64,000 nucleotides of DNA from Sinonovacula constricta. Taxonomy: Eukaryota > Mollusca > Bivalvia > Cardiida > Solecurtidae. The stretch spans positions 77,538,456-77,602,455 of the forward strand of contig CM017556.1 in the NCBI GenBank assembly GCA_007844125.1. Direction: 5' to 3'. Shown here piece by piece: positions 54,501 to 64,000 of this stretch (position 1 is its first letter; each line of letters starts with the position of its first letter). A program made the translations under genes and the position numbers. Below the pieces are notes generated by a model that did not search any database, was not told where the DNA came from, and was given only the letters and a program-made list of their open reading frames with translations.

Positions 54501-57500
54501 TCCGAGAATTCCAACTAAAGGGACCTACCTACTATTTATTTGCAATACCTCGGATATTGACTAAGACGGTAGACAATTTCCTTTCCACCAATATACCCCG
54601 TTCAAAGTGTGCTAAGAATTGTCCATTTCCTGAAAATATGTCGAAAACCCGATTCCCAGCTAGCTGGGTATTCAGGTCTAACTCGATATTTAAACTTTGT
54701 TTTAAGTCGTCCGTACACAAACATATTTCGAATACCCAATTTCCTAGTTCGGTCCTAGTTAAGAATTCAAGTCGCGCTATGAATTGACCATTTACTGAAA
54801 ATAGTTCGAATAGGAATCTATAACAAAGTTCTATAAGCATTGCAACAAATATCAAACCTTGATAAGGCACAGTAGAAATAAATTCACATGCAAGCTAAAT
54901 GTTAAAGTTAGAACAAATCTGTGATAAGTCATTAAACAAAAAGAGCGAACCCAACAATTACCGCCTTGGAACGGTCAGTCGGCAAAAAGGACCAGGTTCA
55001 TTACATGCCAGAACGTTAACACCGCTGAACTGATAGGGGTAGCAAAATAAGATTTTAATACCGTTTAATAACTGTAGAAGAAATCGTGAAATAAATCACT
55101 TTACAGGCCAATTCTTTTTAAAAATATAAATAAGCTAAAAACAGAATTCGACGTCAGAGTGGATTTCTCGAATGATTATATAAAGTTACGGGTCAGGTGG
55201 TTTTCTTAGTTTAAAACTTAGCTAACTCTGCAGCTTAGCTAAGATAGGAAATACCTATTTGTAATGACGAGTAATGTGGTATGCTTCACTTTTCACATAG
55301 ATGTAGGACATCAATTATCAGCATTTTGTCAGATCTTTCCAGGCAACAATAGTTTGTTTGGTTCATTGAGAAAAAATAATCTTGTCCAAACTGTCGAATA
55401 CCACCTTTAAATGTAGTGTATATGAACAATGCATGATGAAACGTTAACGCCATTGTATTGAAAGTAATGAACATCAACGCCCAATGTAAGAACGTTTACA
55501 CCCTAGAATCGAGAGAAGTCAACATGTACACTGACTGACATAACTTTTACACATACGAAATTATTGAGAATTATGAACATGTGCGCTGAATGACAGAACG
55601 TTAACGCCTAAGTATTGCGAATGTTTTTTTCGTCTCCGACTCATGTTGTGTCATTTCCGCTCGTGGTTAACTGTACTGTCGACCAGTTTGTCTTCATTTT
55701 AATAGTTCTAAAACCACAAACTGACAAGTATTTTTTATTTTATTAATAGGACAAAAGCAAATGAAAATCTTGTTTACTGAAAATGGAATACTATATGCAA
55801 GATGGAACAGATCCAGTGATCTCGGCATCATAACAGACCTCGCAAACCATACAGTGAGATGCAACTTCGTACCGTTCATACATATTTTTCGTTTATATTT
55901 TCAAATTTATTTTACATTGGCAATTTGACAAACTGGCAGAAATACATATAACGATATTTATATTTGAGATGTCGTAGCATATAGCAAAAACAAACCTATA
56001 GTTATTTTAAATCCGCCTTAACCTGCACCAATGGTACACATATAACCCGACCCTGGGGCCGCAGTGTTGTCATTGTGAGCTATTTGTGGTTCTTTAAATT
56101 TTAGATAGAGACGTAACAACATTATAAAGACTTAAAGACTTAAACTAGTAATCCTATAGATATGAATAAGACATGAATTAAGAAGTCTTAAGGAAACGAA
56201 TTACTTGAAATTATGTAAACGTTTACATTTTATGCGCCTTACTCGAAGTTAAATCTGCATTTTTATGTTTTTGTTAAGATGAGCAAATGTAGAAACTAAA
56301 TAATACATTTTTGTGTAAAGGAATAAAATAAAACCTGTGTTCATGTTATACTAAAAAATACAGTTTTTGTCAGCAGGTTGGGAGAATCAATTATTTTAAG
56401 TCATATAAAATGTGAGTAGTAAAATTCTATGTTTTGTACCTATGCACAACTGCAATCAATCTGTGTTTTAACAAGTTTTATTTCTCACTTAAGTAGGCAT
56501 AACTTTGCGGAGAATTAACTTTTCACTTTTAAATTTACGAATTATAAACACATTTCCTTATAGTAATAAAGCTTCTTTTAACATCTTATGCATACGTGTT
56601 TATACTATCAGAACATATAACCCTTCGGTGAATGAAATCCTCCTCATCTGAACACTGGACCTGGTAGCGCCTCAGCTCCCGGTACGAGAAGCCCCGAGTT
56701 TGATTGCGCTAAAATGGTAGTAAATGTAAGGGTAAGTCCATGGTCGGCCCGTTGTCAGGATAATGAGACCAGATGTGGTATCATACCAGATGTTCACGGC
56801 GTGCGATACATAGTGAATGCATCACTATATCTGCTTTTAAGTGACACCGTCTCCAGATAACTGAAATACTGTTGGTGACACGATTATAACCCAACACACA
56901 ACAACATCATCATGTGATCTTACCTCGACAGGACGACCACAAATAATATGAGAATCCCCAATGCCACCACACCTCCCACGATGAGGATGATTACACCTGT
57001 CGAAAGTTCGACTGCCTGGTTTCCTGTAGAAGAAACGTTATAAATAATACGTGGACAAATTTATAGCGTTTCCATGGTAACGAGGGTACCATGTGTTTTG
57101 AACGTTAGAAGTTGTGGCAGGAAATTAGCTGCTTAATTAAGTGACTGTAAATTAATATAATATGTCTTGTTTGCAATATATCGGAGTGAGTGCACTTAAC
57201 ATTACCCTTGGTGACTGAATGGCATGGTAATTAAATTTGATATTTCTTCAGTAATGAGAAGCCGAAGTCTGCCAGAGATCAATGGAATCAAGAAAGTAAT
57301 ATTTCTGTAAATGCGCAAACCAAGTTTCAAAACAACCTGTTGATCAACAAGAAATAATAATCAGAATTAAAATGAAACATTTTTGTTCGCTGTTTATAAA
57401 TTTAGAGCAACCATATTTGGAAAACATAAAAGCGTATTGAATTCACGGTATTATAAAATATGTGAAATAAAATATTTAAACTTAATCAAGATCACTATAA

Positions 57501-58031
57501 CAAATCAAAGATTGTACGTCTAAGCGAGTATGCATTTCTTCATTCACCACTTCGTTAATAATGTTCTTTCTTGCACGATTGAATGTTTATTTAATTTGCA
57601 TATAGTTGAAATAAAACAACATGAAATAATGACTTTTGCTGTGATCATAGCAAATAACCGGGCGTGATTTCCGGTATTTGCGCGACAAGAAATAAAATTA
57701 ACATGTTTGCATTTTAATCATTTTTATCCTAAAGTTACTGACAAAAGTACGTATTCATCAACATGTCGATCACAGCGACCTAAAAACGACAAATAATGAC
57801 TAGATAGCATGTCAGATTTATGGTGTTTATCACATTCGCATTTATATAACACCTAATTAATATATGTATTCATTGTAAGTACATTTATGATCAGGAGACA
57901 TGCTTGTTATAACACTTATGAAATCGATGTTCTGCGATTAAATCAACAAGAATAAGACGAGAAAGGCTCTACATGCACTTACCGATAAAGCTCTGAATAA
58001 CAAAGCAGACATACAAAAGCAGTTTATCCAT
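51093..58031 (-). CDS. Gene F: short-ectodomain membrane protein with ITAM/ITSM-like tail
   Basis: Exons: 57983-58031 (signal, MDKLLLYVCFVIQSFI plus G), 56924-57023 (transmembrane), 51093-51585 (tail, stop TAA). Phases 1, 1-2, 2. Direct signal-to-membrane joining is in frame and gives about 213 residues with only a roughly ten-residue outside part (NQAVELSTG). I checked 57024-57982 on the minus strand for stops; the longest open stretch seen is about 175 bp, too short for the 312-bp ectodomain exon. The 5.3-kb second intron is packed with tandem repeats. The geometry resembles signalling adaptors, but the membrane segment has no charged residue. Confidence 0.65.
52600..52844 (-). mobile_element. 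tRNA-derived SINE family S1, copy 1
   Basis: On the minus strand: ggacctggtagcgcaatagg (A-box), gggttcgatcctgggcc (B-box), then a body containing ggtatcatgtcaggtgttca and ttatctggagacagtg inverse. In gene F's intron. Confidence 0.8.
53090..53340. repeat. Degenerate tandem repeat, unit about 55-60 bp
   Basis: Recurring phrases like gaatgacagaacgttaacac, ctagtgttgagag and atgaacatg. Related units at about 54990-55030 and 55430-55640. Confidence 0.55.
53343..54221. repeat. Degenerate satellite, unit about 100-110 bp
   Basis: Each unit has tgtccatttactgaaaatat, ttcgaatacccaattcccag, ctagctgggtattcag and caaactgcgcttt. About eight units. Continues at 54600-54830 after repeat R3. Confidence 0.75.
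54222..54555 (+). repeat. Dispersed repeat R3, copy 2
   Basis: Matches 28106-28440. It lies within the satellite, splitting it. Confidence 0.75.
54600..54830. repeat. Satellite continuation
   Basis: Two further units of the array at 53343-54221, on the far side of R3. Confidence 0.65.
54834..54985 (+). repeat. Dispersed repeat R2, copy 2
   Basis: gcattgcaac to ggtcagtcggcaaa, as at 24108. Confidence 0.65.
55215..55415 (-). repeat. Dispersed repeat R1, minus copy
   Basis: ggaaatacctatttgtaatg, cagatctttccaggcaacaa and ccaaactgtcgaatacc are the reverse of the 13712 copy. Confidence 0.7.
56657..56895 (+). mobile_element. tRNA-derived SINE family S1, copy 2
   Basis: ggacctggtagcgcc start, weak B-box gagtttgattgcg, body with gtatcataccagatgttcac and ccagataactgaaatactgt. 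Ends 28 bp before gene F's membrane exon, in opposite orientation to 52600-52844. Confidence 0.8.
56924..57023 (-). CDS. Gene F transmembrane exon
   Basis: 100 bp, acceptor TTCTACAG, donor GTAAGA. Reads NQAVELSTG then VIILIVGGVVALGILILFVV, ending VLSR. Phase 1 to 2. Confidence 0.8.
57983..58031 (-). CDS. Gene F exon 1: signal peptide
   Basis: 16 codons plus G before GTAAGTGCA, phase 1. Hydrophobic core LLLYVCFVI. Confidence 0.65.
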
Positions 58032-58794
58032 ATTCAACTTTCTTAATGTGCAGTAACCTGCCACATGTTATTTATTGCATGTTGTCAAACGATATGTAAG
58101 AAACTTCTACAAGGATATATTTCAATAAGATACAGCGACTAACAAGGAAGTAAATGGTAAGGTCAACGCAGTGTCGCCTTCAAACAAGGATGTAAACCAA
58201 CAGTTAGAAACATTAAATATGATCGTATTGGTAAACAGAGACAAAACACCAGGACAAAATATACCAACCATTATTACAGTCTAGATGTATATGGGGCGAA
58301 CACTGGTAACTGGCAGTGGCGGATCCAGGATTTCTGGTTTTAATCATGTTTTGTCAACCAGAGCTTGCTAAATCATTTATTGTCATACTTTTCTAAACTG
58401 TTTGCTATATTCGGGAGACGTTTTGGATATTCAATATTTCGATACTTTATATTAACAATAACCTGTATGGTAGGCAAACATTAGCAATTATGATTTCAGA
58501 ACTGCAAAACAAAGACAAGTCATATTCTTATTCTGACAACAGGTCCATGAGAATCATTTTCGCCGAGGATATTTTCTAGCATAACTGTCAATGATTTGAC
58601 CAATGTCCAGTTTAATGTCACGGTGACGTAAAGTAGCATCAGAGTGTTCAAACGCTGCTGTCCCATCGTGCTTCTGTAAGAATTTTCAATAAATATCAGA
58701 GACGAGTTTGAGCGTTCGCAGCTAGCTGTTAAGGTAACAAAAGAGTTAATATCTTTGTGATGTTTGGATACATTCGTTTACTTAATGACTTAAT

Positions 58795-58890
58795 TCTCCG
58801 AGAATCCATTCGGGGGGGGGGGGGGGTGTCTTCTGTTCCGTAAACCAATGCTCTACCAATACACGACGGCGCACTGTCCTGTGTTCTGTT
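58795..58890 (-). mobile_element. tRNA-like SINE head with poly-C run
   Basis: Minus strand: gtattggtagagcattgg (A-box-like), then a C run (58811-58827) and ggattctcgg. Confidence 0.45.
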
Positions 58891-59204
58891 GTTAACGCCC
58901 TTATAGTCAATCTCTTCATTGGTATTGACAGGTCTACATGTAAGTATACATTTACTTTTAATGAGTTTCAATTTCATCCAAACTGAATTCTACCTTCTAT
59001 GATTTCCTTAATAATAATCAAATTTGTGTCAAATCTTCAAATTAATTATAGAAATTAATAATACAGGGCTGTTACATTGCTATATCGGGTATGATAATGA
59101 TAGATCTGATGTGCCTGTACTTAGGCCTACTCAGCTGAGTTCTCACAACAGAACAGTAAATATAACGATAACATCAGCAGCAATAGCAGCATCACCAATA
59201 GCAG

Positions 59205-59270
59205 TAAACAACTTCTTCGTGTATTCTTCTTCTTCTTCATCTTCGTCGTCGTCTTCATCGTCGTGTAAAA
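59205..59270. repeat. (TTC/TCG) low-complexity tract
   Basis: ttcttcttcttc and gtcgtcgtc, giving a poly-Ser shadow ORF. Confidence 0.8.
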
Positions 59271-60279
59271 AAAAACTCTTATCAACAGGTATATCAGACC
59301 ATATTTGTTTTCTTTCTTAAGAGATCATAAGCTCGAGATGCTTAACAATGCTCTTTATGTATCGATTACTCAATTTTTTTCTATGATTTAGCTAATACAC
59401 CTAGTTAAGACAGCCAAACATCAAATATAACGATACAAGCGATATAAGCTCTACATGATACTTGTCCACGTACCCATGTCATATTATGTTAAGAAGTGGA
59501 AAGGCATCAATAAACAACATTTCGCGAGATTTTTGTCTGTAACAAAAATGTATATGGTTGTTTGTCAAAATGCCGGATGAGACCTTCCAGGAAAAGTAGC
59601 ATGTGACTTGGTTGAATCTTTTGATGGAAGATAATTTCTTGCATGTTTTCATTCTACTAGTATGGTTGCGTCAAAACGCACTGGGCTTTGTCATCCTATC
59701 AAACTGTTATATCAAGTGCACCTTCTGTTTGGCTTATTTACGTCTTACCAAGTTCAAATTTTGTTCCATAATTTAATTTATTTCATTTACCTGCGTCAAA
59801 ACGCTTTCGATTTCCGCCAATATCAGATGTTTTGGGTTAAAATTGTATGTAAATAAACATTCAAGAGTTCAGAAGTGTACCCGGTCAAGGTGCGACATAT
59901 GCCACGTAAACAACATATGACCGAGTTATAATTTAGACACTAATACGACTTGTAGAAAAATATTTGAATACAACATTGATCCAAGGGTAGACGAGACTGG
60001 TTGGTTGATTGGAAATATCTAAGACAGAGAAGAAGAGATCTCAACGTTATATTCCTGAACTAGTTTGAAGTAATGAAAAAGTTAGCTATACAGCGATATT
60101 AAACCTATTTTAACATTAATTATGTGCTTAACTTTTTGCATATTTGCATACCATTTATCATTTACAAGCTAATCGTAACATCACACAACAAGCGCTTTTA
60201 TTGCTTTCTTATTAGATGGAGTCCCTCGGCTATTCATTAAGGGTGAGCTTGATTGATTTTTTACTGATATTGGGATGAT

Positions 60280-60810
60280 AATTTGGGGTTTTGGGAGGGA
60301 AAGTGGCAACAACGGTAGAACAAGCTATGCTGTATACCAAAATGTTCATCATTATCTCAAGTATTTGGATCTGTCGGGCCAAATTGTCAATGCGTGGAAC
60401 TGAACGCGTGATTCAAGATGGCGTCCACAATCTCCGCACAATATACTTAATATGGGTACAAATTTTGCATAAAAGCCACATATTCTTTCAATAAAGATCA
60501 TTCAAATTATCTGCTTGAATATTTTGTCACTGAAATATAGTTAACAATCACGTAAAAAAGCCATAAAAGGGTCAAGGTCATTTTAGGTCAATGTGTATAA
60601 AATAACGAAAATACAGATTATGGTAAACACATTTAACTGGTTTTAATCGACAATACTTACAGAAAGAGAAGTGCTATATATCAAGTTGTTCGCCATTGTC
60701 TCTAGTATGTGAAAATGTCGTTCAAAACATTCAACGAATGGTACGGACCTGCATTATTCAAGATGGTGGCAAAGATGGCCGCAAGTGGTGCTGTTATGGT
60801 TCATCGAAGC
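60280..60810 (+). repeat. Two degenerate repeat units
   Basis: Segments near 60290-60440 and 60660-60790 share aagttgttc-gccattgtctc-like text and ttcaagatggtggc. Origin unknown; no working ORF. Confidence 0.4.
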
Positions 60811-61139
60811 CAGGCATCGTATTTTTACAATACATATATACACCTTCAGTAATGTTCTTATCACTAAAATGTATTTTATAATGATAAAAAAATTTGCCTC
60901 CTCTAAGCCATGGACAAACTAATGTCAAAATTGATTAAAATACTAAAAAATTTAGCTTGATACCAAATTTTAACTAAGAATCACCATTATTGTATTGTGT
61001 ATTGGGCAAGTTAAATAAATAAGCCTTTGCATAATCGTTCACTTGGTCGATTCAATTCAGTTTGGATCGATAATGTTTTGAGGCAAAAGAAAACAAACCT
61101 TTAAAGTCAGCAGATTGTATCATTGTTGAACACACCAAG

Positions 61140-61970
61140 ATAGAGCATAAGACAAATGGAGTTTATCAAGGCCGCTCACTGCTGAGTACTTTCTGTCCTT
61201 CGGGGAAAGCATGGGCAAAGCTAATATATCAGTTACAAACACACCATTCTGACAAGGCATATTACCGAACAGTTTTCAATTCTGTTGTTTAGACTTCACA
61301 ACAGAAGCCTTTATTGGCCCATTCAATTTGTCCTCCTCAACAACTCAGCTTGTCAATATTGCTTATGGCGTCGAACCTCTTCAAGATGTTCAAAGTACAT
61401 TGTAACACTTGCATGACAATGTGAACCATTTGGGTCTTGACAGGTTTGTTGTTAGTGAAGCTAACGAAGCACCACTGAAAAGTTTCTATGACCCAGTTTC
61501 TAAAATGAAAGTTAAATCTACGGAATATAAACATGCAGCTTCCAGATTGAAGACCAAAGATGTCCCTGTCAATGGTGAAGAAAAATATGTTATGCTTCTT
61601 TCAATTAATGCTTTTAAAGACATTTCATGAGAAAAGGTTATGTACTTTGAGAGCTCTCCTGTTCCACTGGGTCTGTTTACTAATGATGGATTGATGTGTT
61701 CTTCATTTCCAAGATGAAAGAATTAGGTCGCAGTTAAACTGGCATTCATCATGTCAATGAAATTGATAGCATTCTTTTGATGGCACTGAATGTAGTTCAA
61801 ATGTTGCATCCACCGCAGACTTCTTCAAAACACAGGTTTCACGACATCGCATCTTAGTTTTGGAAGTATGTCATTGACAAAACCAGTCAGATTCCGAATA
61901 TCAATGTTGTTTTTGACAATTACATATCAAAAGTCAGTACAACCAGAGAAAAGTGAGGACAAAGCTGTAT
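61140..61970 (+). pseudogene. Broken copy of a multicopy invertebrate gene of unknown function
   Basis: Frames switch between stops, but pieces look coding: IEHKTNGVYQGRSLLSTFCP, HHSDKAYYRTVFNSVV, VNHLGLDRFVVSEANEAPLK, SFYDPVSKMKVKS, VNGEEKYVMLLSINAFKDIS and SSPVPLGLFTNDGLM. From memory this set resembles a repeated mollusc hypothetical gene, perhaps transposon-linked; I cannot name it. At least three stops or shifts make it inactive. Confidence 0.5.
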
Positions 61971-62261
61971 AGTTCCGATGCTCCAACTCATATACAGCAC
62001 AACATACAAATATAAGACTGAAAAAAATCATTTAAACGAACAGTACTACATACCAGTTGATGTGTTTGTACACAAAATTTATGGCTCTTTATGCTCCAAA
62101 GGTCTTGCAGTCCGACAGGTAACATACGATTTTGTATAACTATAAATATAACAAAGCTGCACTGTACCGCCACCATTAGCAGAGCCGGGCGGACACAAGG
62201 GGCCAACACTGAAAGGTGTTCAGCTTGTACCATTTTTCTCCCTCAAATCCAAATAAATTGT

Positions 62262-62375
62262 TTACAGAAAGAAAAATCCCGCGAAAAGCTGTTTATTGAT
62301 GTCCTACATCGATGTGGAAAGTGAAGCATAATACTTCATTCATTATAAGAAAAACGTATATTTCTTATCTAAGTC
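62262..62375 (+). repeat. Dispersed repeat R1, partial copy
   Basis: gctgtttattgatgtcctac, gtgaagcataatactt and taagtcacgctgca. Confidence 0.55.
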
Positions 62376-63010
62376 ACGCTGCATATTTTGATTTTTGTCT
62401 GCATTCAAAAAGTTAAGGCAAAGCAAGTGTAAACAAAAAATATAAAAATGGAAAATTAACACAATTGATGGGTTATATGTTTCATTGTTGACGTGTATGC
62501 CAAATTCGAAAAAAAAATCTCTATCCAGTTCTTAATTTGTGGATATTTTGTCTTCTAAAATTGGTATTTTCGGTGTCACTTTGTTAAAAATAGGAAAACT
62601 CCACATATTTTGTTATATGTCTTTAGGAGGAGTATTTTGCTTCTGAATATCGTTTGGAAACAAATTATATATTTTGACAAACCAACCGAACATGTTATTT
62701 GATTGGTTTTACTCAAATTATCCCCAATATGTAATGAATTTTTACAAACCTTGCCCGCTTAAGACTTGTTTTTCCTATTTTATCTGCTTATACCAAGCTC
62801 TTGATAGCGATTTATTTCAGAGTTGCACAAATGTTCTATAAGGTATTTTGGTTTATGCTGCAAAAAATAAAATAACCTCCCCTGGTTTTGAGACTTTGAA
62901 TACACCAGGTAATTAATGTGTAATCATATTTAGCACAAATCATACAACAAAATTTCATTTACAAAATAATACAAAAAATAAAAACTGCACACATCCTTCT
63001 CAATCTGGTA

Positions 63011-63217
63011 GTGTGGTGCATTAATAATCGTCAAAGTAAAAAAAGTATGGGGAAAAGTTTAATAAGCATGCCCATACGAATGGATGAAGCATGTAACCGT
63101 AATTTTGATACTCTTCAATTGGAGGTGCAACATTGCATTTGCTCTACCTTAAATGAAGCTGAAAAAATAAAGAGATCCTGGATGGATGAAATCAGTTTGT
63201 TAAGGACAGAGCCTTGA
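63011..63217 (+). CDS. Unidentified ORF
   Basis: Reads GKSLISMPIRMDEACNRNF, LEVQHCICSTLNEAEKIKRS and WMDEISLLRTEP then TGA. Composition looks coding; no family recognised and no splice sites assigned. Confidence 0.2.
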   Translation: MWCINNRQSKKSMGKSLISMPIRMDEACNRNFDTLQLEVQHCICSTLNEAEKIKRSWMDEISLLRTEP

Positions 63218-63611
63218 TGCACACCTGTTCCTGATAGATAGATATACAGTATTTGTACGACATTGTTACATTGTTGTTTACGAATTCGAACTGTCTCGTT
63301 TTTGATGCACACAATAAAAGAAAGAAATGTCAAATGCACAAAAAAGCAATAGCCAATATCAGACACACTTAAAATAAAAATGAAAACGGATAAGAAAAAA
63401 GAATGAAAGAAAAACCTGTCCTCAATGTTATAAGAGAACAAGGTTTATATGTGTTTATATAGCAAACTAATTTTACTTTAGACATTCTAGGTGCATTGAA
63501 TGTCATTTACACCTGAGTAAAATTGGGTAAGATGATTCATAAACAGGTTTGTGGACTGTAGTAAAAACTTCCTTATGTTTTAAATAAGAATATATGACAA
63601 AGTCTGATGAG

Positions 63612-63745
63612 CATTGCAACATATACCAAACTCCGAAAAGGCACAGAACAAAGGTATTTCACATGCAAGCCAAGCGAAAAGTAAGAACAAATTTGTGATG
63701 AGTCATTTAACGAAAAGAGCAAACCCGACAGTTGCAGCCTTGGAT
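63612..63745 (+). repeat. Dispersed repeat R2, copy 3
   Basis: gcattgcaacatataccaaa through acagttgcagccttgg, as at 24108 and 54834. Confidence 0.65.
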
Positions 63746-64000
63746 CAGAGCTCTAACCTCGCACTTCCATGCGCTGATATTTTCTATACGTTATGACGAA
63801 AGTAGTGACGTCATTGAAAAATAATGTCCACATAGTGTTTAGAAAAGAATATGGTTTTATTTTTATTTGAAAAACTACACAAAAACGGTTGACTATAAAT
63901 AAAATTAACTTTCTAAATCATGAACAAACATGACCAGAGACGGATAAATGGTTGTAGCATCCTGTTCATGTGAAGATGGAATTGAAGAACCAAAGTTCAA

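Overview
This is a piece of an AT-rich animal nuclear genome, most likely a mollusc and probably a bivalve. The reasons are small phase-matched exons with GT-AG introns, abundant microsatellites, tRNA-derived SINEs, palindromic (foldback) elements and LINE debris. There are no bacterial-style operons. Most long ORFs are microsatellites or chance reading frames. The real coding signal is a set of short exons, nearly all on the minus strand.

The core of the window is a tandem, head-to-tail cluster of small single-pass membrane receptor genes on the minus strand. I call them A to G; the letters are mine. Each is built from the same parts: a signal-peptide exon ending in phase 1, an optional 312-bp ectodomain exon (phase 1-1), a transmembrane exon (phase 1 to 2) and one terminal cytoplasmic exon entered in phase 2. 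In transcription order: F (58031-51093), G (48376-47860, no signal exon found), E (47620-40787), D (29315-25589), C (25245-20346), B (16473-9142) and A (3580-2962, its 3' half outside the window). Decayed transmembrane exons near 31.1 kb and second ectodomains near 2.7, 15.6 and 28.7 kb record further lost pieces. Two subclasses emerge. A, B and D carry a six-cysteine, heavily glycosylated Ig-like ectodomain; C has a matching signal exon but no ectodomain was found. E and F appear to join the signal peptide straight to the membrane segment.

The tails carry tyrosine motifs. B and D have ITIM-consensus sites, F has an ITAM-spaced YxxL pair and an ITSM-consensus site, and B, D and F share a Y-S-x-V motif. 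Gene D has a stop codon exactly at the end of its membrane exon, so it may make a tail-less form. This layout resembles vertebrate paired immune receptors; that reading is inference, and no function is shown by the sequence.

Region by region: 1-6469 and 11525-17910 are a tandem segmental duplication carrying A and the 5' half of B. A 1.47-kb terminal-inverted-repeat element sits in the first copy only. 17.9-29.3 kb holds C and D. 29.3-40.7 kb is mostly transposon debris (LINE, SINEs, palindromes). 40.7-48.4 kb holds E and G, with unidentified plus-strand exon-like ORFs inside E's intron. 50.4-57.0 kb is gene F, whose long intron is full of tandem repeats and whose stop codon abuts a 37-bp satellite array. 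58-64 kb is repeat-rich and contains a broken multicopy gene.
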